64,000 bases of DNA from Bifidobacterium sp. ESL0745 (GTDB lineage: Bacteria; Actinomycetota; Actinomycetes; Actinomycetales; Bifidobacteriaceae): NCBI RefSeq assembly GCF_029433335.1, contig NZ_JAQTHX010000003.1, positions 1-64,000 on the forward strand, in the 5' to 3' direction. Below are positions 1 to 9,438 of this stretch, piece after piece (position 1 is the stretch's first letter; each line of letters opens with the position of its first letter). Below the pieces are notes generated by a model. The model made no database searches, had not been told where the DNA came from, and saw only the letters and a list, made by a program, of their open reading frames with translations. The translations under genes and the position numbers were made by a program.

Positions 1-120
1 GCCGCTTGATACCGCACTGTTGCCACCGGCAAGATTTTGAGCTACGCCGCTTGATACCGCACTGTTGCCACCGGCAAGATTTTGAGCTACGCCGCTTGAT
101 ACCGCACTGTTGCCACCGGC
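1..120. repeat. 45-bp in-frame minisatellite inside ABC-F gene
   Basis: Two full identical 45-bp units (1-45 and 46-90) and about 30 bp of a third are present; the array continues beyond the left edge. Because 45 is divisible by three, copy-number change would lengthen the ABC-F protein in steps of 15 residues without a frameshift. Confidence 0.95.
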
Positions 121-1032
121 AACAGTGCCTATCGGGTGCTCGAAAATCTGGGTCACGTCGTTGAGGTCGACAACCTGCTTGCCCAGCCGTGAGGTCGCCA
201 TCTGCTTGAGCTGTAATGTATTACGCATTGGCGGCACGTCGGCGATGAGCTCATTGGCCTGCTTGACATGGAACTTCTGCTTGGTGGCGCGGGCTCGAGC
301 GCCGCGAGTCAGCCACGCGAGTTCCTTGCGAGCGAGGTTCCGCCGCCGTTCCTCGCGGATATCGGCCTGCCGGTCGCGCTCGACACGCTGGAGCATATAA
401 GCGCTGTATCCGCCTTCAAAGGGGTCGATCACCCCATCGTGCACCTCCCACATCGACTCACAGACCTCGTCCAAAAACCAGCGGTCGTGGGTAACCAGCA
501 GCAGCGCACCCTGCCCCGCGGCCCAACGGTTCTTCAGGTGTTCTGCCAGCCAGTGAATGGTCACGATATCCAAGTGGTTCGTAGGCTCGTCAAGCGCGAG
601 AATGTCCCAATCCCTCAGCAACAAACGGGTCAAATCGGCACGCCGACGTTGTCCGCCGGAAAGCGAACCGACCTTGGCGTCGAGGCTCAGGCCGCCGAGC
701 AACGCCTCCACGATTTCGCGCGAACGCGTATCAGATGCCCACTGGTAATCCTCACGCCCCTCGAGCGCAGCCTGACGCACCGTGGCATTGTCATCGAGCG
801 GATCGCGCTGGTCGAGCATGCCAAAAGTCAGTCCATTACGAGTGGTCACGCGCCCGGAATCGGGCTGCTGCGTACCGGCCAGCAAATGCAAAAGCGTTGA
901 TTTGCCGTCGCCGTTCTTGCCGACGATACCGATGCGGTCGCCTTCGAAGACACCTTGCGTTACATCGGTGAAAATGTTTTTGGTTGCAAAATCAAGCGAA
1001 ACGTGTTCAAGTCCCAAGTCATAAGTCGGCAT
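1..1032 (-). CDS. ABC-F family ATPase, partial (3' end outside window)
   Basis: The open frame runs from ATG at 1032 to the window edge (344 codons, no stop). ABC-F proteins are soluble twin-ATPase proteins that act on ribosomes or related targets; they have no membrane domain. Visible in NBD1 are Walker A GKNGDGKST (about residues 38-46), the signature LSGGQRRR, Walker B with DEPTNHLD, and the switch region VTHDRWFLDE. A basic linker rich in Arg and Lys follows, then the first strand of NBD2 (VVDLNDVTQIFEHP). Just after this strand, from about residue 304, the protein enters a tandem 15-residue repeat (VAQNLAGGNSAVSSG) that reaches the window edge, so the rest of NBD2 is not seen. No good ribosome binding site precedes the ATG. 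The exact ABC-F subfamily, and whether it protects against antibiotics, cannot be told from this half. Confidence 0.85.
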   Translation of the reverse strand, partial: MPTYDLGLEHVSLDFATKNIFTDVTQGVFEGDRIGIVGKNGDGKSTLLHLLAGTQQPDSGRVTTRNGLTFGMLDQRDPLDDNATVRQAALEGREDYQWASDTRSREIVEALLGGLSLDAKVGSLSGGQRRRADLTRLLLRDWDILALDEPTNHLDIVTIHWLAEHLKNRWAAGQGALLLVTHDRWFLDEVCESMWEVHDGVIDPFEGGYSAYMLQRVERDRQADIREERRRNLARKELAWLTRGARARATKQKFHVKQANELIADVPPMRNTLQLKQMATSRLGKQVVDLNDVTQIFEHPIGTVAGGNSAVSSGVAQNLAGGNSAVSSGVAQNLAGGNSAVSSG

Positions 1033-1104
1033 AGTGATTCGATGGTACCGCCGCCGGCCAACACCCTTGAGCTTGCAACCGAATCAGTTGCCACATCTTC
1101 TGTA

Positions 1105-1230
1105 TGCTTTTCGTCGCGCCATCACCGAAAACGCGACCAAAAGCACACTTTCCCATGCTTTTCGTCGCGTTCAATAAAAAACTGCGACCAAAAGCACACT
1201 TTCAGCCGCTTTTTCGTGCTTTTCGTCGCA
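1105..1230. repeat. Array of TGCTTTTCGTCGC inverted repeats
   Basis: The gap between the ABC-F gene and the amidotransferase gene holds three copies of TGCTTTTCGTCGC (1105-1118, 1156-1169, 1217-1230). The first two are each followed by a near-complementary arm GCGACCAAAAGCACA (about 1132-1147 and 1184-1199), giving two imperfect hairpins. A related hairpin with perfect arms lies at 32120-32173, so this is a dispersed family. Nothing else is recognised in this gap. Confidence 0.8.
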
Positions 1231-1328
1231 TTGGCACGAGAAAGGGCCAATGAATCAGCCGACGGACGCGAGCACAAGCTGATAGGCAAGCCACTCGCCT
1301 AGCGTGTAAATACGAACCGCCGAACCGA

Positions 1329-2051
1329 TCACTCACTCATCGCACGAGCGCTGGCGGCGCAACGCACGGCGAACGAGGAAAAGACCTGATCGGCGAGCGG
1401 CTGCAGCTCAACGTCATAGCGCTTGAAATCCTCGCGAATCTTGGCAATCTGGCTTTTCTTCATGCCTTCGACCATGCAAGGCTCGCTGAGCCACTCGTCC
1501 AGAAGCGTCGGCGTAACCTCCAGATGGAATTGCAGGCCGAGCGCGCTTTTATAGCAAAATGCCTGGTTTTCGGTGTACTTCGAGGATGCCAGAAGTTGAC
1601 CGCCCTCAGGCACGGAAACGACGTCGTTGTGCCAATGGAGCACATTGATCTGGTTCTCCCACAGCGGGAACCAATCGTTCTTTGCGACCCGCTTGATCGG
1701 TGCGAACCCGATTTCCGAGCATTTCCCGCTTTGCAGCTTGGCCCCTAGCGCCGTGGCGATGATCTGGTGTCCCAGGCAGATGCCGAGCACCGGTTTGCCG
1801 GCCTTCACGGCCTTGCGCACCAGTTTGGCCTCGGTTTTCAGCCCCGGATATTCCTTGTAATCCTGCGCCCCCATCGGGCCGCCCATAACGACAAGCCCGG
1901 CTATTTCATCGCTTTTTGGCACATCCGGATCACTTTGAGCGGCAATGCTCAAGGTCTGGCTGGCCATGCCAAGGTCATCAAGATTATCAAGGATTCGTCC
2001 TGGCTTTTCACACGGGACATGTTGCAGAATAAGCACTTTCGACGTCATCAT
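1329..2051 (-). CDS. Class I glutamine amidotransferase (GMP synthase GATase-like)
   Basis: A 240-residue stand-alone class I glutamine amidotransferase domain. The nucleophile elbow GICLGHQ supplies the catalytic Cys, and QFHLEV supplies the His and Glu of the triad; VMGGPMGAQD is the oxyanion-side loop. Such free-standing domains resemble the GuaA amidotransferase half and often act on small amines or unknown acceptors; the acceptor here cannot be named. It is divergent from cysS across about 100 bp. Two adjacent ATG codons (2051 and 2048) can serve as start; no strong ribosome binding site decides between them. Confidence 0.85.
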   Translation of the reverse strand: MMTSKVLILQHVPCEKPGRILDNLDDLGMASQTLSIAAQSDPDVPKSDEIAGLVVMGGPMGAQDYKEYPGLKTEAKLVRKAVKAGKPVLGICLGHQIIATALGAKLQSGKCSEIGFAPIKRVAKNDWFPLWENQINVLHWHNDVVSVPEGGQLLASSKYTENQAFCYKSALGLQFHLEVTPTLLDEWLSEPCMVEGMKKSQIAKIREDFKRYDVELQPLADQVFSSFAVRCAASARAMSE

Positions 2052-2152
2052 AATTCCATTGTGTCATTTCGTCACCCCAAAATTTGTATTGATTGACTTC
2101 AGGCGAACGTTTTCCTCGGCTTTGTCGGCTAAAGCCAATATCCTTGTGACTT

Positions 2153-3985
2153 ATGGGAAACGCCACAAAACCGCAGAATTCCAAGCCTCTTCAATCGAAT
2201 CAGCCGAAAGCTCTCTCGAACGCCGCCGTCGACCTAAAGCTTTATAACACCGCCACTCACGAAGTGTCGACGTTCACGCCGATCGTGCCCGGCAAAGTAG
2301 GGATCTACGTGTGCGGCGCGACGGTGCAGAGCTCGCCGCATATCGGCCACATTCGGGCGGCGGTCGCATTCGACATCGTCCGCCGTTGGCTGCAAAAGCT
2401 TGGTTACGACGTCACGTTCATCCGCAATGTCACGGATATTGACGACAAGATTTTGGACAAGGCCGCAGCTGCCAGCCAGCAATGGTGGGCACGTGCCTAT
2501 TATTACGAACGTAAATTCACGCGTGCCTACGACACACTCGGCGTGCTCGCCCCTACTTACGAACCCCGCGCCACCGGCCATATCGGCGACATGGTTGACT
2601 TGATTCAACGCCTGGTTGACCGCGGCCACGCCTATGTCATCACCGACACTGACGGCAATCCGAGCGGCAATGTGTTCTTCGACGTCGCCAGCTGGCCGCA
2701 TTACGGCGAACTGACCCACCAGAAGCAGACTTCGGAAGTGGATTCCGCCGCAGCCGTAGCCGACGAAATGGGCCCCAGCATCGACCAGTCCGGAAACGAC
2801 AAATACAATCCGGCCGATCCTGCGGATTATTCTCCCGATAAGCACGATCCGCGCGATTTCGCGCTGTGGAAGGCTTCAAAGGAAAGTGATCCCGAAACGG
2901 CCCGTTGGAAGACGCCGTTCGGCACCGGCCGCCCCGGCTGGCATATCGAGTGCTCGGCGATGAGCCATCGTTATCTCGACGGCATGTTCGACATCCACGG
3001 CGGCGGGCTTGACCTGCGCTTCCCGCACCACGAAAATGAGATGGCGCAGACGCGCGCAGCCGGTTATGAATCGGCCAACGTGTGGATGCACTCGGCTTGG
3101 GTGACAGCCAAGGGCGAGAAAATGTCGAAGTCGCTGGGCAACGGGCTTTCCGTACCGAGCGTGCTCGCGCAGAATTCGGCCTGGGTGGTGCGCTATGCCT
3201 TGGGCGGCGTACAATATCGCTCAATGCTCGAATGGAGCGACCAAACGCTTGCCGAAGCGCAGTCCGCCTACGAGCGCATCAGCAATTTCATCGATCACGC
3301 CGGAAAGGCACTCGGTACCGACGGCCAGCCAAGCCGCGCGGAAATCGAAAAGGTGAGTGCCGACCAATTACCTATCGACTTTGTGGACGCGATGAACGAC
3401 GATATCAACGTTTCGGGAGCCACGGCCGCAATCTTCACCGCCATCCGTCACGGCAATTCGCTGATTGGTGAGCTGGAAGCCAAGCAAGCGGTGCTTGACT
3501 CGATAGACAGTAGTGATTTGAACGTGCTGGTGGACGAGTTCGAAGCCACACTCGCGCAAGTGAACGCGCGATACTCCGACATGCCCCAAGAGGCGATCCA
3601 GGAGGATGCCAAGGCTCGTTTCGCCTTGACACACGGCAGCCTTTCCTGCGATGCCATCGAGGCTCTCACCTCACGCGTCGCCTTGCGCAAGACCCTGCTT
3701 TCGATTCGTGCCATGCTTGATACTTTGGGCCTTGATCCGCTCGCCGAACCTTGGAACAATCCTGCTGGCGTGGGAGGCACTGATGGGCAAAGCGCACTCG
3801 GCAGCAGCGACGCCGAGGCCGAGCACAAACTATTGGATGCGATGATTCGGCACCAGCTTGATGCCCGCAACGCCGCCCGCAAAGCCAAAAATTTCGAGGT
3901 CGCCGACAGGATTCGCGATGGCCTTAACGCCATGGGAGTGACCATCGAAGACAAGCCCACCGGTTCCACCTGGAGTCTGAAGTAG
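2153..3985 (+). CDS. cysS: Cysteine--tRNA ligase
   Basis: Class I aminoacyl-tRNA synthetase that charges tRNA-Cys in the cytoplasm. At 610 residues it is longer than the common size of about 460-500. The zinc/cysteine site CGATVQ, the HIGH motif (HIGHIR), FPHHENE and KMSKS ([10 protein letters not shown]) are all visible. The first roughly 35 residues are a polar extension, and an Asp/Ser-rich insert around residues 195-235 precedes the FALWKASK segment. A TATCCT hexamer at 2139-2144 sits 8 nt before the ATG and there is no Shine-Dalgarno sequence, so the mRNA may be leaderless. A strong terminator follows the gene. Confidence 0.97.
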   Translation: MGNATKPQNSKPLQSNQPKALSNAAVDLKLYNTATHEVSTFTPIVPGKVGIYVCGATVQSSPHIGHIRAAVAFDIVRRWLQKLGYDVTFIRNVTDIDDKILDKAAAASQQWWARAYYYERKFTRAYDTLGVLAPTYEPRATGHIGDMVDLIQRLVDRGHAYVITDTDGNPSGNVFFDVASWPHYGELTHQKQTSEVDSAAAVADEMGPSIDQSGNDKYNPADPADYSPDKHDPRDFALWKASKESDPETARWKTPFGTGRPGWHIECSAMSHRYLDGMFDIHGGGLDLRFPHHENEMAQTRAAGYESANVWMHSAWVTAKGEKMSKSLGNGLSVPSVLAQNSAWVVRYALGGVQYRSMLEWSDQTLAEAQSAYERISNFIDHAGKALGTDGQPSRAEIEKVSADQLPIDFVDAMNDDINVSGATAAIFTAIRHGNSLIGELEAKQAVLDSIDSSDLNVLVDEFEATLAQVNARYSDMPQEAIQEDAKARFALTHGSLSCDAIEALTSRVALRKTLLSIRAMLDTLGLDPLAEPWNNPAGVGGTDGQSALGSSDAEAEHKLLDAMIRHQLDARNAARKAKNFEVADRIRDGLNAMGVTIEDKPTGSTWSLK

Positions 3986-4065
3986 CATTCGCTACAGGCA
4001 GCGATACTATTCGCGGCGAATATCGGCATTGACCTGTCCATCATTTATGTACGGGTCGGATACAT

Positions 4066-4106
4066 AAAAGTCGGAGATCGGACGCTGAATCTGATCTCCG
4101 ACTTTT
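4066..4106 (+). terminator. Terminator after cysS
   Basis: A hairpin with arms AAAAGTCGGAGATC and GATCTCCGACTTTT (one strand ending in T-run) lies 80 bp after the cysS stop. The rest of the gap (to 4293) is AT-rich and holds the presumed promoter of the first surface-protein gene. Confidence 0.85.
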
Positions 4107-4293
4107 GTATATACGCTTATTTTTTACCCTAACAATTATAAGAATAAATGATTATTAGTCTTTTCGGTTTGCATTTTGTATTTCATTGCCTTACAATAAC
4201 CTTAATATCCCAATAAAAGAATATTTAGTCCATATGAGCACAGGTAATGATGGGCGATACCTTCTAACGGAACGATTTTAAAGGTGATGCGTT

Positions 4294-6585
4294 ATGAATA
4301 GAAGTCTCAAAACGGTAATTGCAACGTCTATTGCAGCCGCGATGCTGCTGGCACCTGTCCTTGCACAGGCGGCTGATCCTTCCGAACAAACCGACCGGCC
4401 ACAACAAACCAACGCCGTCTCTGCCCGAGGCATGGAGCCATCCGCACAAAGCGGTGAATGCGACGGCACCACCGGCCCCATGACCCACGGCCACTGGACC
4501 CTCGGACCCAGCGCCGAATACGGCGGCGAATGCACGCTGACCTTTACGGCAACCGACCCTCTGATAGAGAATGATTTCACAGGTTTGGAAATCCAGCCAG
4601 GCACCGACGCACCGTTCACCCACATGAAGATCGAACACAATTTCGCTTACGCCAAACACATCGTTTTCGACGGCATCAACAAGACACAATTGCCTGAAAA
4701 CTCAGCGTTCCTATTCGGCGACTGGGATCCGACTCCGAATCACACCTACCTCAAGACCTTCAAAGGCAACGGCCTTGTAGACACCAGCCATGTAAAAAAC
4801 ATGCAAGGCATTTTCCAGGGAGACCGCGGAATGACCTCTTTGGACTTAAGCGGCTGGGACACCAGCAATGTCACCAGCATGCGGTCGATGTTCGACGGGA
4901 TTCAGTTGCCAACTCTGGATGTCGCCGACTTTGACACCCACAACGTCACCGACATGAATAGCATGTTCTATTCCGCCTGCAACATCCATACCTTGGATCT
5001 GAGCAAATGGGATACCAGCAAGCTTAATCTTACGATCAAACCCGATGGAACCAGCAACACAGATGCCATGTTCTGCAGGGTCAACAAAATAACTGTCGGC
5101 CCCAAGACAAGGCTCTCAAGTCGAAGCTTCAATGGCAATCCCGTGCCATCGGCTCTCCATGCAAGTCCATCAGCACCCGGCACAAGCTACACAGACAAAT
5201 GGATAAAGGTTTCGCATCTGTCAAACAACACGTCGGGAACGACGGAGCCATTGACGAACGTTCAGGCTCAAGCTCAGGACAATTTCGGCAATAGCCTCGC
5301 GAATGATCCCAACCGCGCAGGCACCTACGTCTGGCAGACCGCGCCGCTGCGCACGCTCAACCTGCAGGCGAATCCGCCTTCCGGCTATACCGCTACGGCC
5401 AGTGCAAGCGGGTTTACCGCTGATGGTAATGGCAACCTGAGCACGAGCTCCACCAATATGACCGTCAACGACGTGCCTATGCCACAATTCGATACCAATG
5501 GCGAAGTCATCAGCCCTGGCACCCCGAGCACGGTACACACTCTCGACCCCGACGTCGCCTTGCCTGCCGGCAACCCGTTCACCCTTACCGCCGCTTCCCC
5601 GACCTCGGACACCTACACACTGTTGGGATGGAGCGCTACCCCAGGAGCCACCACTGCCGACCACGCGCTGGGCAGCACCGTGAATGTAGCCAGTAGTGAT
5701 GTGACCCTTTATGCCGTATGGCAGAAGGTGGAACCGACCACGCCGTCGGAACCATCGACACCATCGACACCATCCGAACCCACAACTCCGTCAGCTCCCT
5801 CTGAACCGACTACGCCATCCGAACCCACGACCCCGTCAGCTCCCTCTGAACCGACTACGCCATCCGAACCCACGACCCCGTCAGCTCCCTCTGAACCGTC
5901 GACACCATCCGAACCCACAGCTCCATCGGTTCCCTCGGCGCCCTCAACGCCGTCCGCGCCAACTGCGCCGAGCGAGCCCACGGTTCCGAGCACCGCTCCA
6001 TCCTCACAGCCACAGGTTCCAACGAATACCTCTGAAACTTCCGGATCGACAGGCTCGGCTTCTCCTGAGCATATGAGCGGCACAACCGTGCAAGCGGCGA
6101 CTCCTGCACCAGCCGTCAATGTCCAAATTGCAGCTCCTTCGGCGCTCACCCTCGTCCCAGTCGCAGCACCGTTGGTCGCACCTGCGGCACTTACCGTGGG
6201 GACACCAGCGGCACCTGCCAACGCACCGGTCACAGGCATCGTTGCACCCAATGCCAACGGCGCGGCACCCAATGCGACGGTCGGTGGCAATGGCGACCAT
6301 AACATCGGCGGCACGCCTCAGGCATCAGCACCCGTCCCGCAACAAAAGACCTGCGAAGTCGCCTACTACGGCGACGGATCGGTGGCCCCCGCAGCCATCA
6401 TCTGCAAGAGCGAGGGTGGGAGCAACACCGCCAGCACGACACCCAGCCACATCGCCAGCACTGTTCTGGCACCGGCATGGCTGTTCATGTTCGCATTCGT
6501 GGCCTTGTTCCTCTTCGCCATGTTCCTCTACCAGCGCCGCAACGAGTTCCTCGCCGCACAACACCGCGCCGAAGCAGTCGCCTGA
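4294..6585 (+). CDS. BspA-like DUF285 surface protein, paralog 1
   Basis: A 763-residue secreted protein. Residues 1-27 form a signal peptide ending AQA. About 40-160 is a conserved segment shared with the two following genes (GHWTLGPSAEYGGECTLTF). About 162-270 holds DUF285/BspA-type leucine-rich repeats of the form LDLSGWDTSNVTSMRSMF. About 410-476 resembles the InlB B-repeat/Listeria-Bacteroides repeat (ending VTLYAVWQK). About 480-575 is a Ser/Pro/Thr/Glu stalk. A conserved CEVAYYGDGSVAPAAIICK segment then precedes a C-terminal membrane helix (about 726-749) and a charged tail. No LPXTG motif is seen, so anchoring is probably by the C-terminal helix. The ribosome binding site is AAAGGTG, 7 nt from ATG. 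BspA-like proteins often mediate adhesion; the ligand is unknown. Confidence 0.85.
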   Translation: MNRSLKTVIATSIAAAMLLAPVLAQAADPSEQTDRPQQTNAVSARGMEPSAQSGECDGTTGPMTHGHWTLGPSAEYGGECTLTFTATDPLIENDFTGLEIQPGTDAPFTHMKIEHNFAYAKHIVFDGINKTQLPENSAFLFGDWDPTPNHTYLKTFKGNGLVDTSHVKNMQGIFQGDRGMTSLDLSGWDTSNVTSMRSMFDGIQLPTLDVADFDTHNVTDMNSMFYSACNIHTLDLSKWDTSKLNLTIKPDGTSNTDAMFCRVNKITVGPKTRLSSRSFNGNPVPSALHASPSAPGTSYTDKWIKVSHLSNNTSGTTEPLTNVQAQAQDNFGNSLANDPNRAGTYVWQTAPLRTLNLQANPPSGYTATASASGFTADGNGNLSTSSTNMTVNDVPMPQFDTNGEVISPGTPSTVHTLDPDVALPAGNPFTLTAASPTSDTYTLLGWSATPGATTADHALGSTVNVASSDVTLYAVWQKVEPTTPSEPSTPSTPSEPTTPSAPSEPTTPSEPTTPSAPSEPTTPSEPTTPSAPSEPSTPSEPTAPSVPSAPSTPSAPTAPSEPTVPSTAPSSQPQVPTNTSETSGSTGSASPEHMSGTTVQAATPAPAVNVQIAAPSALTLVPVAAPLVAPAALTVGTPAAPANAPVTGIVAPNANGAAPNATVGGNGDHNIGGTPQASAPVPQQKTCEVAYYGDGSVAPAAIICKSEGGSNTASTTPSHIASTVLAPAWLFMFAFVALFLFAMFLYQRRNEFLAAQHRAEAVA
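5776..5910. repeat. 45-bp stalk minisatellite, paralog 1
   Basis: Three 45-bp units (5776-5820, 5821-5865, 5866-5910) encode the 15-residue unit EPTTPSAPSEPTTPS with few differences. The array keeps the reading frame, so stalk length can change by slippage or recombination. Confidence 0.9.
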
Positions 6586-6605
6586 CCATACGCATCCAAT
6601 ACAGA

Positions 6606-6648
6606 AAAATGGGAAACTCCGGCCTTCGGGTCGGAGCTTCCCATTTTT
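6606..6648 (+). terminator. Terminator after surface protein 1
   Basis: A GC-rich hairpin with arms AAAATGGGAA-CTCCG and CGGAG-TTCCCATTTTT ends the first surface-protein gene, so the paralogs are separate transcription units. Confidence 0.9.
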
Positions 6649-6868
6649 ATAATCCGTCTGAACCCAAAAATGTACCCTCAGCACTGCGGTAAGCATCACA
6701 TTCGGCTTTGATAGAAAATAGGAATCGCCATCGCTTTTGACTTGTCTTTTGTATTAACTTGTGTTACATTATAATTGGTTATTGAAATTAGGGAATATTT
6801 AGCATGAAATACCAATAGGGTTTTATAGAACGATATTCCCAGAAGAAAACGATTAAGGACGATGCGTT

Positions 6869-9145
6869 ATGCGTAAGAATCTTAAAGTAGTATGCGGAAC
6901 CGCGATCGCGGCCGCGATGCTGCTTGCGCCCGTTCTGGCACAAGCTGCCGACCCACAGACACAAGGATCACAAGCAACCGGGCAATCCCAACAAAGCACA
7001 GCCACAACATCGGCATCTACTCCCTCGTCCAAGGCCTCGTTGCAACAAACCGGTACCCCGGCTCCTTCCGTTTCCGCACAAGGACTGGAGCCCTCCGCCC
7101 AAGGCGGCGACTGCAGCGACACCGGCCCCATGACGCACGGTCGCTGGACTTTGGCTCCCAGCGCCGAATACGGCGGCGAATGCACCCTGACCTTCACCGC
7201 GACCGACCCAGTTCAGGAAAACGACTTTACCGGACTTGAATCCGACTTTTCTCACATGTATGGCGCATATGCCCATATGGGCACTATCCATAATTTCTCG
7301 AATGCCAACCATATCGTCTTTGACGGCGTAAACAAAACCAAGCTTCCGGAGAACGCGTCCTTCATGTTTGGCGATTGGAACTATGGATTCGAAAGTTTCG
7401 ACAGCAACAATCACCTCGACACCAGCCATACCAAAAACATGCAAGGCATGTTCCAGGCATCCTACACTATGAGAGATTTGGATTTGAGCGGATGGGACAC
7501 CAGCAGTCTTGAAAACATGACCTCGATGTTTGACGGCTGCGGTGTTAGCAGCCTGGACTTGAGCGGCTGGAATACAAGCTCCTTGAATACAACGAGATGG
7601 GCATTTTGGGGCATGCTTCATCTAAAAGCGTTGAATCTCAGTGGCTGGGACACCGGCAATGTCGAGGACATGTATCAGATGTTCGGTTGGGACGATTTCA
7701 ACATGCTCACCATCGGCCCTAAAACAAAGCTGACGAACCTCGATGAAACCAGCTTCGATAACGACCCGAATTATCCCGGCACTTGGCTGAAAGTAACCAA
7801 GCTCTCGGACGGAACGTCAGGCACGACACAAGCGGATACCGATTCCACACCCGAGGAAATCTACGACTTCTCGCTAACTTTGTCCAACGACCCCGAACGC
7901 GCGGGAACGTACGTCTGGACGAACAACCGGCAACAAACACTCAGCCTCTATGCCAACCTGCCTTCGGGTTATACCGCCACAGCGGACGCAGACGGTTACA
8001 CCGCCGATGAACTCGGGAACCTCCACGCCACAGCCTCCGGCACACGCGTCAGCAACGTGCCCATGCCGCAATACGATGCCGACGGACACCTCGTCAACCA
8101 CGGCACCCCGCAGACCATCGATACCATGAAAGCCGATATCAAGCTGCCGACCGGCGATCCGTTCACGCTTTCCGCAGCACCGGAAACCACCGATACCTAT
8201 ACCTTCAAGGGCTGGAGCGATGCACAAAATGCCACAGCAGCAAATCATAACGACGGTGATACGATCAACATCTCCGGCGCAAACACAACGCTCTACGCTG
8301 TCTGGAAGAAGGACGTCGAAGAGAACAATCATCACGAGACGACACCTGTGCCCAGCACGCCTTCAGAGAACACCCCAAGCTCGAGCGAGCCTTCGGGCAG
8401 CACTCCCAGTACGAGTACCCCTTCAGGCAGTACCCCTTCAGGCAGTACCCCAAGCACGGGCACGCCTTCAGGCAGTACCCCAAGCACGGGCACGCCTTCA
8501 GAGAACACCACGAGTGTCGGCACATCTTCGGCAAGCACGAGCACGCCTTCGGCCTCCAAACCGAGCAACACGACCGAGACGGGCAAACCGTCAACCAGCG
8601 CATCAGGCGCGCACCATACTGATGGCAATACAGGCAATGTGACGGTTCAATCGGCCACTCCAGCTCCGGCCTTGAGCGCTCCGGTCTCCACGTCCACGGT
8701 GCCTACGCTTGCGCCAGCAGCGGCGGCACTTCCCGCAGCACAAATACTCGCGACTCCAGCGGCTGCCACTACGGCTCCGGCAACGGCTGCGGTTGCAGTG
8801 GCTCCTAGAACCGGAACCGCCGCAACGCCAATCAACCCCACAACCCCGACGCCAGCCGATCAGTCCATTGGTCAGGTACCGAACAATGTCGCGCCGCAAG
8901 AAAAGCAGAAGTCGTGCGAAATTGCCTACTATGCAGAAGGCTCTGTGGCACCGGCCGCAGTCATCTGCAAGCCCGATGGCACCACGATGACCCCGATCGC
9001 GACGTCAGGCCACATCGCCAGCACCGTCGCACCGGCATGGCTGTTCATGCTCGTCCTCGCGGCCGTGTCCCTGATCGCCATGTTCCTCTACAGGCGCCGC
9101 AACGAGTTCCTCGCCGCGCAACACCGCGCCGAAGCAGTTGCCTGA
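6869..9145 (+). CDS. BspA-like DUF285 surface protein, paralog 2
   Basis: A 758-residue paralog with the same order of parts as its neighbour: signal peptide (residues 1-27, cleavage after AQA), Ser/Thr/Gln-rich stretch, conserved GGECTLTFTATDP segment, DUF285 repeats around 185-275 (LDLSGWDTSSLENMTSMFDG type), an InlB-like repeat ending TTLYAVWKKD (about 430-480), a Ser/Thr/Pro/Gly stalk, the conserved CEIAYYAEGSVAPAAVICK segment and a C-terminal helix followed by YRRRNEFLAAQ. The last 45 or so residues are almost identical to paralog 1, while stalks differ, which suggests tandem duplication with stalk divergence. The translation start region AAGGACGATGCGTTATG is shared by the cluster. Confidence 0.85.
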   Translation: MRKNLKVVCGTAIAAAMLLAPVLAQAADPQTQGSQATGQSQQSTATTSASTPSSKASLQQTGTPAPSVSAQGLEPSAQGGDCSDTGPMTHGRWTLAPSAEYGGECTLTFTATDPVQENDFTGLESDFSHMYGAYAHMGTIHNFSNANHIVFDGVNKTKLPENASFMFGDWNYGFESFDSNNHLDTSHTKNMQGMFQASYTMRDLDLSGWDTSSLENMTSMFDGCGVSSLDLSGWNTSSLNTTRWAFWGMLHLKALNLSGWDTGNVEDMYQMFGWDDFNMLTIGPKTKLTNLDETSFDNDPNYPGTWLKVTKLSDGTSGTTQADTDSTPEEIYDFSLTLSNDPERAGTYVWTNNRQQTLSLYANLPSGYTATADADGYTADELGNLHATASGTRVSNVPMPQYDADGHLVNHGTPQTIDTMKADIKLPTGDPFTLSAAPETTDTYTFKGWSDAQNATAANHNDGDTINISGANTTLYAVWKKDVEENNHHETTPVPSTPSENTPSSSEPSGSTPSTSTPSGSTPSGSTPSTGTPSGSTPSTGTPSENTTSVGTSSASTSTPSASKPSNTTETGKPSTSASGAHHTDGNTGNVTVQSATPAPALSAPVSTSTVPTLAPAAAALPAAQILATPAAATTAPATAAVAVAPRTGTAATPINPTTPTPADQSIGQVPNNVAPQEKQKSCEIAYYAEGSVAPAAVICKPDGTTMTPIATSGHIASTVAPAWLFMLVLAAVSLIAMFLYRRRNEFLAAQHRAEAVA
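8421..8505. repeat. Stalk repeats, paralog 2
   Basis: 15-bp and 30-bp in-frame units encoding GSTPS and GSTPSTGTPS repeat several times, with two adjacent identical 30-bp copies near 8446-8505. Confidence 0.8.
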
Positions 9146-9166
9146 CCGATACGCATCCGGTTTATC

Positions 9167-9207
9167 AAGGAGGAGCCCCGCAATCAAGCGGGGCTCCTCC
9201 TTTTTTT
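9167..9207 (+). terminator. Terminator after surface protein 2
   Basis: A strong hairpin with arms AAGGAGGAGCCCCG and CGGGGCTCCTCCTT is followed by a T-run. Confidence 0.93.
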
Positions 9208-9438
9208 ATGGTTACCTGGTGAGAAGAATCATATCGCGTACTGCAATGCGCTCAGGAAATATTTACGCATAAACTATGACCTTGCTCACAAAAACACACA
9301 CAGCCATCAAGTTATTTGCGTTTTGTAATATAACGTACTACAATAAAAACCAAAGTGGGGAATATAAAGGAATGTATCTAATTAAATTGGGCACATTATA
9401 CGATATTTCTACGAAGAAGAATTAAGGACGATGCGTTT

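Noticed and set aside
1..120. CRISPR array at the left edge
   Set aside because: The repeats are contiguous, without spacers, and are in frame inside an ABC-F gene.
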